Shown here: positions 25,829 through 32,365 of the stretch, piece after piece
How positions within the stretch are numbered: the stretch's first letter is position 1
Layout of the letters: each line of letters begins with the position of its first letter
Source: Lysobacter sp.
GTDB taxonomy: Bacteria > Pseudomonadota > Gammaproteobacteria > Burkholderiales > Usitatibacteraceae
Length of the DNA: 32,365 nt
Direction: 5' to 3'
Assembly: GCA_023700985.1 (NCBI GenBank)
Contig: JAMPXV010000011.1
Location: 1-32,365, forward strand
The notes under the pieces: generated by a model
What the model was told of the DNA's origin: nothing
Seen by the model: the letters and a program-made list of their open reading frames with translations, nothing else
Database searches by the model: none
Translations under genes and position numbers: made by a program

Positions 25829-26970
25829 GAACGGCCGTGGCGCCCCTGCGAAGGCTCGCCTCGCCCCTTGGCGGCGCGGAGGTACCCGGCTGGTGGCTTG
25901 CGCTCCACCAGCGCGCGCCCCGGGCGTCGCTCTTCACGTCGGCGGCGTGGATGCAGACCTGGCTCGAGGTCTACGGCGAGCTCTTCGGGGGCGAATGGGT
26001 CCGCTGGGAGCGCGACGGCGAGGTCGTGGCGGGGTGCCTGCTCCTGCGTGGCACCCTGCGCAGGCGCGGCTTGCTGCGGCTGCGGGCCGTGTTCGTCAAC
26101 GCGACGGGAGAAACGACGGAACGCACGCCCCTCGCCGAGTTCAACGACGTCCTCTGCCTGCCGGGCGAGGAGGATGCGGTGGCCCTCGACTTCGCGCGCC
26201 TGCTCGGGGAAGAGCCATGGAGCTGCGTCTTCCTGTCGGGTTACGAGGGAGGCGGCGTTCTCGACACCCTCGCGCGGACGCTGCCCTCGGCAGCGTCGTC
26301 GCACGAAGTCCGTCCCGCGCCGTTCGTCGACCTGGCCGCCCTGCCGGAGGGACGATTCGAGGACTCCCTGGGCGGCAGCACGCGCAGCCAGGTGCGGCGC
26401 AGCCGCCGCGGCTACGAGGAGAGGTCGGGACCCGTGAGGCTGGAGTTCGCCCGCACGGAGGCCGAGGCCGGCGAATTCCTCGACGGCCTCGCCCGGCTTC
26501 ACAACGCCCGTTGGCGTGCCAGGGGAATGCAGGGGTCCTTCGAGAGCGATCGCGTGCTGCGCTTCCACCGGCGCCTGGTCGGACGCCTCCTGCCCGAGGG
26601 GGGAGTGGACCTGGTCCGCGGGCGCTCGGGAGACGACGACGTCGGCTACCTGCTCAACTACAGGGACCGCGGCAAGATCTGCTTCTTCCAGTCGGGCTTC
26701 GCCTACGAGGAGGACTCGAAGCTCAAGCCGGGGCTGCTCACCCATTGCATGGCGATCGAGCACTACCGGGGCACGGCGGCGCGCGAGTACGACTTCCTCG
26801 CGGGCGACGCGAGGTACAAGCGATCGCTCGCCGGCGGCCATCGGGACCTGCGCTGGAGCGTGGTCTACCGCGACAGCGCCTGGATGCGGCTCCTCTTCCG
26901 GTTGCGCGACGCCCTGCGCTCCTTCGCGCGGCAGGGGCGTGCGGCGGGCGGCCAGGAACAGGGCGAATAG
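25825..26970 (+). CDS. BioF2/FemAB-like GNAT acyltransferase
   Basis: A cytoplasmic protein of 381 residues in the GNAT BioF2/CelD/FemAB superfamily. SLFTSAAWMQTWLEVYGE is the standard opening. RSQVRRSRRGYEE, LHNARWRARG and GYLLNYRDRGKICFFQSGF follow, then YDFLAGDARYKRSLAGG, the conserved C-terminal motif. Related proteins accompany EPS and XrtA loci, where they are thought to transfer acyl or aminoacyl groups onto sugars. The substrate is unknown. GTG 25825 starts within the GTGA overlap with the polymerase stop. There is no signal peptide. Together with the acyltransferase_3 at 4840 it gives two independent acyl-type decoration enzymes in the operon. Confidence 0.85.
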   Translation: MRTAVAPLRRLASPLGGAEVPGWWLALHQRAPRASLFTSAAWMQTWLEVYGELFGGEWVRWERDGEVVAGCLLLRGTLRRRGLLRLRAVFVNATGETTERTPLAEFNDVLCLPGEEDAVALDFARLLGEEPWSCVFLSGYEGGGVLDTLARTLPSAASSHEVRPAPFVDLAALPEGRFEDSLGGSTRSQVRRSRRGYEERSGPVRLEFARTEAEAGEFLDGLARLHNARWRARGMQGSFESDRVLRFHRRLVGRLLPEGGVDLVRGRSGDDDVGYLLNYRDRGKICFFQSGFAYEEDSKLKPGLLTHCMAIEHYRGTAAREYDFLAGDARYKRSLAGGHRDLRWSVVYRDSAWMRLLFRLRDALRSFARQGRAAGGQEQGE

Positions 26971-26971
26971 C

Positions 26972-28342
26972 GTGGCCTGCCCGAGCCTGTTGCGGATTGC
27001 GTGTGCGGGGGCGGCACTGTCCCTGTCCTGCTTCGTGTCGTGCGCCCATGCGCAGGCGGTCCCGGCCGGCGAGCCGGCGATCGGCGACGCGTGCGCCGGA
27101 GTGGCCGGCGCGGACTGGCGGCCGGTGACCGGGAAGGTGGACGCTCCGCCTCCGGCGGCGCCGCGGCCCCCCAAGGGCAGGCCGCTTCGCGATGCGGTCT
27201 TCGGCACGTGCGTCGTGCGCGCGACGCAGCACGGCGCCGAGCCCCCGCGGGGGTTCGCGCGCGCCGACTATTCGCGCCGGCAGTCGTTCAACGCGGACGG
27301 GTCCCGGTTCCTCGTCGTCGACGGCAACGGATCGTGGCATCTCTACGACGCGGCGACTCTTGCGCCGCTCGGCGCCCTGAAGGGCGTCAGCGGCGACGCC
27401 GAGCCGCACTGGCACCCGGACGACCCCGGCCTCCTGTATTACCTCCCGCGGAACGGCGTCGGCATGCGCCTGCACGAGCTCGACGTGCGCTCGGGCCGGT
27501 CGCGGATCGCGGCGGACTTCGGCGACCGGATCCGCAAGCTGTGGCCCGCGGCCGCAAGCGCGTGGACGCGCTCGGAGGGTTCGCCCTCGGCGGACCTGCG
27601 CTACTGGGCGTTCCTCGTCGACGGCGGCGACTGGAAGGGGCTGGGGCTCTTCACCTACGACCTGCGCACGGACACGATCGTGGCGACGTACGACCTGGCG
27701 GCCAACGGCCGGCCGCGGCCCGACCACCTGAGCATGAGCCCCACCGGGGAGTTCGTGGTCGTGTCCTGGGACGACGGGCCGCAGGCCTTCACGCGCGAAT
27801 TCGGCCAGCCGCGAAGGCTGGCGGGGCGCGGCGAGCACTCGGACATCGCCCTCGACGCCGACGGCGACGACGTCTACGTCTCGGTCGACTACCAGGCGAG
27901 CGGCGGGCCCGTGTACATGACGCACCTGCGCACCGGGCAGCGCACGCGCCTCTTCGACAGCTACGTGTCCTCCACCGCGACCGCGATGCACTTCTCGGGC
28001 AAGGCCTATCGCAGCCCCGGGTGGGTCGTCGTTTCCACCTATGCCGACCATGCCGGGGGTGGCCGGCTGCGGCGCGCCCTCGGCGGCGGCGGGTTCCAGT
28101 GGCTGCACCGGAAGGTGTTCGCCGTGGAGCTTAGCGACGCCCCCAGGATCGTCAACCTCGCGTTCCATCACTCCACCCCCGCGGGGTACTTCACGGAGCC
28201 GCACGCGTCCGCGAACCGCGACCTCACCCGCGTCCTGTTCAACTCGAACTGGGGAGCGTCCGGCGACAGGGACGTCGACGCCTACCTCGTGGTGCTCCCC
28301 GGCCCCCTGCCTCCCGCCCGCCGCCGGGACTCCTCCCGATGA
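26972..28342 (+). CDS. Secreted beta-propeller-like protein of unknown function
   Basis: A 456-residue exported protein. The N-terminus is a signal peptide (hydrophobic LLRIACAGAALSLSCFVS, cleavage near AHAQA). The mature part has repeated blade-like strands: DGSRFLVVDGNGSWHLYDA, EPHWHPDDPGLLYYLP, DHLSMSPTGEFVVVSWDDG and HSDIALDADGDDVYVSVDY. It ends EPHASANRDLTRVLFNSNWG. The W/PHW.PDG-type repeats and this final block resemble TolB-like propellers and, more loosely, oligogalacturonate-lyase (PL22) propellers. A role in binding or cleaving the uronic-acid-containing EPS is possible but unproven. No catalytic residues could be assigned. GTG 26972 starts one base after the previous stop. Confidence 0.65.
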   Translation: MACPSLLRIACAGAALSLSCFVSCAHAQAVPAGEPAIGDACAGVAGADWRPVTGKVDAPPPAAPRPPKGRPLRDAVFGTCVVRATQHGAEPPRGFARADYSRRQSFNADGSRFLVVDGNGSWHLYDAATLAPLGALKGVSGDAEPHWHPDDPGLLYYLPRNGVGMRLHELDVRSGRSRIAADFGDRIRKLWPAAASAWTRSEGSPSADLRYWAFLVDGGDWKGLGLFTYDLRTDTIVATYDLAANGRPRPDHLSMSPTGEFVVVSWDDGPQAFTREFGQPRRLAGRGEHSDIALDADGDDVYVSVDYQASGGPVYMTHLRTGQRTRLFDSYVSSTATAMHFSGKAYRSPGWVVVSTYADHAGGGRLRRALGGGGFQWLHRKVFAVELSDAPRIVNLAFHHSTPAGYFTEPHASANRDLTRVLFNSNWGASGDRDVDAYLVVLPGPLPPARRRDSSR

Positions 28343-29103
28343 CCTACGACCTGATCGGGCTCGCGTTGCCGGGCGCCGCGCACCTCTTCGTGGTGCTCGC
28401 CGTGCTCGCGGCCACGGCGTTCCGCGCCTCGTCGGCCCCCGCATGGCGCCGCCTGCGCTACGCCCTTGCCGCTGCGGCCCTGTGGTCGTGGGTGTTCTCC
28501 TCCCCGGGGCTGGCCAACCTGGCGCTGGCCGCGCTCGAGGGTCCGCCAGCCGCTGCGCGGACGGCAGGGCGCCCCGCCGGGGAACCGGTCATCGTCGTGC
28601 TCGCGAGCGGCAGGCTCTTCGCCCGCGATGGAACGCCTGCCCCCCGCCTGGACGCGAACGGGTGGGAGAGGTTCCGGGCAGGCGTCGGGCTCTGGCGCGA
28701 GACGGCAGGCGTCCTCGTGTTCACGGGCGGGCCGGGCCCCGACGAATCCCTCGCCGGGCTGATGCGGGCAACCGCGCTGCAGTCCGGCGTGCCGCCGGGA
28801 GCGATCCGCGTCGTGGCGAACTCCCGCAGCACCTACGAGGACATCGCCCTCGTCCGCGAGGTCGTCGAGACGCGAGGTCGCCCGGTATGGCTCGTGACGA
28901 GCGCGGTGCACATGCCCCGCGCCCTGGCCGTCTCGCGAAAGCTGGGGCTGGACGCGAAGCCCTTCCCCTGCGATTTCCGCCAGATCGATTCGCCGACGTG
29001 GCGCGCGTGGTTGCCGGACGATGGGGGGCCCGAGTTGTGGTCGTCCGTCCTCCACGAGGTCGCCGGCCTGCAGTACTACCGCCTCCGGGGCTGGGCGGAC
29101 TGA
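28339..29103 (+). CDS. YdcF/ElyC-like DUF218 membrane protein
   Basis: A 254-residue protein with two N-terminal membrane helices (about 8-28 and 38-65) and a periplasmic or cytoplasmic DUF218 domain. That domain contains VIVVLASG, VLVFTGG, ANSRSTYEDI and LVTSAVHMPRALAVSRKLGL. The S-R-S-T-Y-E-D and T-S-x-H-M-x-R-A motifs are the family's conserved blocks. ElyC and SanA relatives influence envelope-polysaccharide and undecaprenyl-lipid metabolism, which would suit an EPS operon, though the biochemical activity is unknown. The ATGA overlap (28339-28342) ties it to the propeller gene. It is the last gene of the colinear block. No convincing terminator follows. Confidence 0.85.
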   Translation: MTYDLIGLALPGAAHLFVVLAVLAATAFRASSAPAWRRLRYALAAAALWSWVFSSPGLANLALAALEGPPAAARTAGRPAGEPVIVVLASGRLFARDGTPAPRLDANGWERFRAGVGLWRETAGVLVFTGGPGPDESLAGLMRATALQSGVPPGAIRVVANSRSTYEDIALVREVVETRGRPVWLVTSAVHMPRALAVSRKLGLDAKPFPCDFRQIDSPTWRAWLPDDGGPELWSSVLHEVAGLQYYRLRGWAD

Positions 29104-29239
29104 TGGCTCGGCGAAGTCGATCAGCGCCCGGATTTCTGGCCATCCTCTTCGGGCAGAGATGAAAGGTCTCGAACCTGCGCGACGCTGCGGCTACTGCGCG
29201 AAGACCACGACGATGGCCACGCCCGTGCCTCTGAGACGT
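29104..29239. other. Gene-free spacer after the operon
   Basis: No gene, RNA gene or convincing terminator is recognisable here. Only weak hairpins such as CTGAT...ATCAG near 29101-29127 are seen. The sequence leads into the transposase remnant. Confidence 0.4.
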
Positions 29240-29356
29240 CGTGCCACCGAGGAAGAGGGAAAGCAAGCGAAATCCGAGTACATCGAGATGTTCTGCAATC
29301 GCATAAGACGACACTCGAGACTCGGAAACCTTGTTCCTGCCAATTCGAGAGGCGGC
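29240..29356 (+). pseudogene. IS3-family transposase remnant (C-terminal fragment)
   Basis: In the frame starting at 29240 the translation contains EYIEMFCNRIRRHSRLGN followed by LVPANSRG. This matches the C-terminal YIEMFYNR.RRHS.LG..SP.EFE block of IS3-family OrfB transposases. No catalytic DDE core and no start lie upstream, so only the tail survives. The form differs from the fragment at 400-528, which lacks this block, so the two probably come from different IS3 subgroups. The flanking sequence 29104-29239 contains nothing recognisable. Confidence 0.65.
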
Positions 29357-29421
29357 AGTACGCGGCTCAAATGGCCGCCTGAGGCAGGCGGGCGATCGTG
29401 TCCCCTAATCCGGACGCATTC

Positions 29422-29808
29422 CACCGACGACGACGACGCGAACACGAGATGCCCGCCGTGGTGCCGCACCCCCTCGAGGATGTTGAGGAACCCGGTGACG
29501 TTCGCATCCACGTAGGCGTGCGGATTGACGAGCGAATAGCGCACCCCCGCCTGTGCCGCGAGGTTCACCACGCAGTCGAATCGCTCGCCCGCGAAGATCT
29601 CGGCCATCCCCTCCCGGTCCGCGATGTCGTGGCGGCGGAAGGAAAACCCCGAGTGAGCCTGCAGCCGGGCCAGGCGCGCTTCCTTGAGCGTGACGTCGTA
29701 GTAGTCGTTGAGGTTGTCGATGCCCGTGACCTGGTCGCCGCGGGCCAGCAACCTCAGGGACAGGTGGGAGCCGATGAAGCCGGCGGCGCCGGTGACGAGG
29801 AATTTTAT
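29422..29808 (-). pseudogene. Truncated UDP-glucuronate 4-epimerase-like pseudogene
   Basis: The minus strand encodes about 129 residues starting KFLVTGAAGFIGSH, the NAD-binding motif. It continues with GIDNLNDYYDVTLKEARL, VVNLAAQAGVRYSLVNP, NVTGFLNILEG and FASSSSV. This is the N-terminal third of CapI/LpsL-type epimerases, which convert UDP-GlcUA to UDP-GalUA. Homology ends exactly before the expected YG of SSSSVYG, where unrelated sequence towards the IS3 remnant begins. The catalytic Tyr-x3-Lys is therefore absent. The codon where the family has its initiator Met reads ATA (29808-29806), and no other start is plausible. It is a dead gene. Confidence 0.8.
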
Positions 29809-29909
29809 GGCTGCTATCTTGACCCGGCGCCTGCTTGCAGCCTCGTCGGCGACGATGCAGGATGCAGTACGCACGCCGCAGTCAACCTCATGGGAAGGCG
29901 AAAAAGACC

Positions 29910-32365
29910 GTGAACACTTCCATGTCCTTTTTCCGAAGCGCCGCCGCAGCAACGCGCGGCCGCCTGGTAGTGGTTGCCGTACTTGTTCTGGCCGCGGCCC
30001 TGGATGCCGCCGGCGCCTACCCCTGGCCCGTGTGGACCCCTGACATCCCTGCGGTGGCACCCTCCTCCACGGGAAAGACGTACTACGTGGACGGCGCGGC
30101 CGGAAGCAACACCAACAACGGAACCACGCCCGCCACGTCATACAAGACTATCGCGAAGGCGGTCTCCATGCTCGCCGAGGGCGACACGATCCTCATCCGC
30201 AAGGGGCTTTACCGCGAAGCCATCAACCTGAGCAGCGCGCCGTCCGGAACCGCAGCGAAGCCGATCACCGTCGGGTCCTATGGCGACGGGGAGGTGATCG
30301 TCGACGGGTCGACCAGGGTCACGGGCTGGACGATCCACGGCGGGACGGTCTGGAAGGCGCCCATCGCATTCACGCCGGTCGGGATCGTAGTGAACGAGGT
30401 TCCGCTCAAGCAGGTCACCCAGGGCCAGGGGGGCTCGACGGCACCCCAGGTGGGGCTCGCAGGCGTCACCAGCGGCAGCGGCAAGTGGTACGTGGGCGGC
30501 GGGTTCATCTACGCCGACATGGGCACGACCCTGGGCGCGGGCGACCCGAATTCAGCGGACATCGTCGTGCCAAGCAACGTCGGCAACCAGGAACACGTGT
30601 TCTGGTACGACCAGCACTACCTCCGGTTCAAGGGCCTCACCGTGCGCGGCTCGGGGTCCAACGGCCTCTGGGGATACGGCAGCAACGTGACCGTGGAGAG
30701 CTGCAACATCAAGTTCAACGGCAAGGCCGCCGTGTCTTTCCTCAGTTCCACCGGCATCGCGAACTCCGACAACGCCGTGCTCACGAGCCACGCGTACCAC
30801 AACAACCTGGTCAACTGGCCGCGCGGGAACAACGGGTTCGCCGAGGACGGCGGCGGCTGGCCCGGCACGCTCGTCTGGGACACCAACCTTCGCCCCCTCG
30901 CCCGCGGAAACATCGTCCACAAGAACGGCGGGGAAGGAATCATCACCTACGGCACGGCCGCGGGGCTACCCAGCGGGTCCGCCCTCTTCGAGCAGAACGT
31001 CGTCCACGACAACTGGAGTGTCAACATGTACTTCGACAACCAGCCGGACAACGTCGCCCGGAACAACTACCTCTTCAACCACCCTCCCGACAACGCCGAT
31101 TTCCTGTACGTGTCCGGGTCGGCGCCCTGGAATTCCCTGGACAAGTTCACCGTCTGCCTCATGCTCGCGGACGAACAGAACTCCAGCGACTCCACCGGTG
31201 GGTACGCCAACCTGAGCGGCTCCCGGGTCCACAACAACATCATCGCCGGCTGCCGCATCGGCATCCGGGATTATTCCGAGGGCACCCAGTCGATACGAAA
31301 CCACGGGCTCAGGAACACGGTGATCTCGAACAACACGATCATCATGCCCTTCCACACGTTCCAGGGGGGCGAGACGTTCGGCATCTTTCTCCAGGACAAC
31401 AAGACCCCCAGCGGCACGCAGCGGAACACGAACTCGCGGATCCAGAACAACGCCATCCACGGATTCAACGGCGACATGCTGGTGTTCACGGAGCTCAAGG
31501 GCGCCCAGGGACTTCTCATCGACAACAACAATTACTTCAGCGCCGCCGCGCAGCCGTTCGGCGCCGGATTCAACTCCTCCGTCACTTACTACAACTTCGC
31601 GGGCTGGAAGGCGGCCATCACCGGCGCGGACCCGAACAGCGTGTTCGCCGACCCGCTCTTTGCCGACGTCACGCAATTCCGCGCCGCGGCGGCATACGAC
31701 TACGCGGGCGCCGACCTGCTGCCGGGCTCGCCGTCGCGCCTGGCCGGCACTTCCAGCGAGGCGCCCGCGACCGACTTCCGCGGCACGGCCCGGACCGTTC
31801 CGCCATCGATCGGCGCACTGGAGCCCACCGGGTCGGGCCCGTTCGCGCTCGCGCCATCCTCGCTCGACTTCGGCGGCCAGTCGATGGGCACGACCTCGCC
31901 GTCGCAGACGGTGACAATCACCAACACCGGGAGCTCGGCGCTCACGGTGAGTTCGGCAAGCGCCTCGACCTGGTTCTCAGTGTCCCACGACTGCAACTCG
32001 CTCGCCGCCGGCGCCTCCTGCACCGCGAACGTGACTTTCACCCCCGCCGCGCAAGGCGCGCTCAACGGCACGCTCACCGTAGCCTCCAGCGCCGGAAACA
32101 CCACCGTGCCGCTGGCCGGCACCGGCGAGCGCTCGCTCGTGACGCACTACTACCGCTCCATCCTCGGACGCGCGCCCGACGGCGGCGGCAAGTCCTACTG
32201 GGAGAGCGAGGCTACCCGCATGGCGAGCCTCGGCGCCAACGTGAACGAGACCTGGTACGCCATGGCGGTCTTCTTCTTCACCAGCCCCGAGTACCTGGGC
32301 CTCAATCGCGACAACAACGGGTTCGTGACCGACCTCTACAACACCTTCTTCAACCGCCCGCCCGA
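29910..32365 (+). CDS. Secreted right-handed beta-helix protein with choice-of-anchor and DUF4214 domains (3' truncated)
   Basis: The visible part is about 818 residues and runs off the window. A signal peptide (RLVVVAVLVLAAALDAAGA) is followed by a DUF1565-like start: YYVDGAAGSNTNNGTTPAT, then SYKTIAKAVSML and GDTILIRKGLYRE. Repeated short coils with NNxI/NNTI and VxxNN patterns to about residue 560 indicate a parallel beta-helix, as in pectate-lyase-like proteins. An Ig-like choice-of-anchor/HYDIN-type domain follows (LDFGGQSMGTTSPSQTVTI, GTLTVASS, PLAGTG). Then a DUF4214-like segment begins HYYRSILGRAPDGGGKSYW. GTG 29910 has GGAAGG upstream at 11 bases. ATG 29922 is an in-frame alternative. 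It may be an EPS lyase, epimerase or adhesin; no active site was assigned. Confidence 0.85.
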   Translation, partial: MNTSMSFFRSAAAATRGRLVVVAVLVLAAALDAAGAYPWPVWTPDIPAVAPSSTGKTYYVDGAAGSNTNNGTTPATSYKTIAKAVSMLAEGDTILIRKGLYREAINLSSAPSGTAAKPITVGSYGDGEVIVDGSTRVTGWTIHGGTVWKAPIAFTPVGIVVNEVPLKQVTQGQGGSTAPQVGLAGVTSGSGKWYVGGGFIYADMGTTLGAGDPNSADIVVPSNVGNQEHVFWYDQHYLRFKGLTVRGSGSNGLWGYGSNVTVESCNIKFNGKAAVSFLSSTGIANSDNAVLTSHAYHNNLVNWPRGNNGFAEDGGGWPGTLVWDTNLRPLARGNIVHKNGGEGIITYGTAAGLPSGSALFEQNVVHDNWSVNMYFDNQPDNVARNNYLFNHPPDNADFLYVSGSAPWNSLDKFTVCLMLADEQNSSDSTGGYANLSGSRVHNNIIAGCRIGIRDYSEGTQSIRNHGLRNTVISNNTIIMPFHTFQGGETFGIFLQDNKTPSGTQRNTNSRIQNNAIHGFNGDMLVFTELKGAQGLLIDNNNYFSAAAQPFGAGFNSSVTYYNFAGWKAAITGADPNSVFADPLFADVTQFRAAAAYDYAGADLLPGSPSRLAGTSSEAPATDFRGTARTVPPSIGALEPTGSGPFALAPSSLDFGGQSMGTTSPSQTVTITNTGSSALTVSSASASTWFSVSHDCNSLAAGASCTANVTFTPAAQGALNGTLTVASSAGNTTVPLAGTGERSLVTHYYRSILGRAPDGGGKSYWESEATRMASLGANVNETWYAMAVFFFTSPEYLGLNRDNNGFVTDLYNTFFNRPP

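Noticed and set aside
28721-29314. Minus-strand frame spanning the end of the DUF218 gene and the spacer
   Set aside because: It is antisense to conserved DUF218 motifs, low complexity and without family resemblance.

Overview
The window is a GC-rich (roughly 70% by eye) stretch of a bacterial chromosome holding one exopolysaccharide (EPS) synthesis and export locus. Several families present are those found around exosortase (XrtA/PEP-CTERM, EpsH) systems of Betaproteobacteria and relatives: an EpsB-like initiating sugar transferase, a short polysaccharide-export lipoprotein, a three-helix chain-length determinant, a stand-alone tyrosine autokinase, a TIGR03016-like outer-membrane barrel, an ExeA-like ATPase, an asparagine-synthetase-like amidotransferase, and a FemAB/BioF2-like acyltransferase. 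A betaproteobacterium is therefore likely, but this is inference. No exosortase gene and no PEP-CTERM substrate gene is visible in the window.

Layout. Positions 1-142 are the last 46 codons of a DUF4214-type protein. Positions 143-564 are gene-free: degenerate REP-like repeats, a fragment of an IS3-family transposase and a hairpin behind galE. galE (565-1581) is on the minus strand. A ~240-bp divergent spacer follows, and then 21 plus-strand genes run from about 1821 to 29103 with no gap above 54 bp. Many neighbours overlap as ATGA or GTGA, which suggests one translationally coupled operon. In order they are: initiating sugar transferase, nucleotide-sugar dehydrogenase, acyltransferase, GT2, export lipoprotein, chain-length protein, tyrosine kinase, outer-membrane barrel, ATPase, Wzx flippase, two polysaccharide deacetylases, a membrane GT2, two GT4s, an asparagine-synthetase/GT4 fusion, a second asparagine synthetase, a Wzy/O-antigen-ligase-like polymerase, a BioF2-like acyltransferase, a secreted beta-propeller-like protein and a YdcF-like DUF218 protein. 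Positions 29104-29909 hold debris: an IS3 C-terminal fragment and a truncated uronate-epimerase pseudogene. From 29910 to the end runs a secreted beta-helix protein with a DUF4214-like C-terminus, cut by the window.

How it may work together (inference). The initiating transferase charges undecaprenyl phosphate and the glycosyltransferases extend the repeat unit. GalE, which carries the Cys associated with N-acetyl-hexosamine tolerance, and the WbpO/TviB-like dehydrogenase could supply UDP-HexNAc uronic acid. The two asparagine-synthetase homologues could amidate uronic-acid carboxyls. Deacetylases and acyltransferases decorate the chain, Wzx flips it and the Wzy-like protein polymerises it. 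The chain-length protein, kinase, ATPase, lipoprotein and barrel control length and export.

The most unusual item is the single 1043-codon open frame (19528-22659). It joins an asparagine-synthetase-like domain that has lost the N-terminal glutaminase cysteine to a complete GT4 glycosyltransferase. A conventional Cys2-bearing homologue follows immediately. This is the best candidate for an undescribed enzyme: a coupled uronamide-forming glycosyltransferase.
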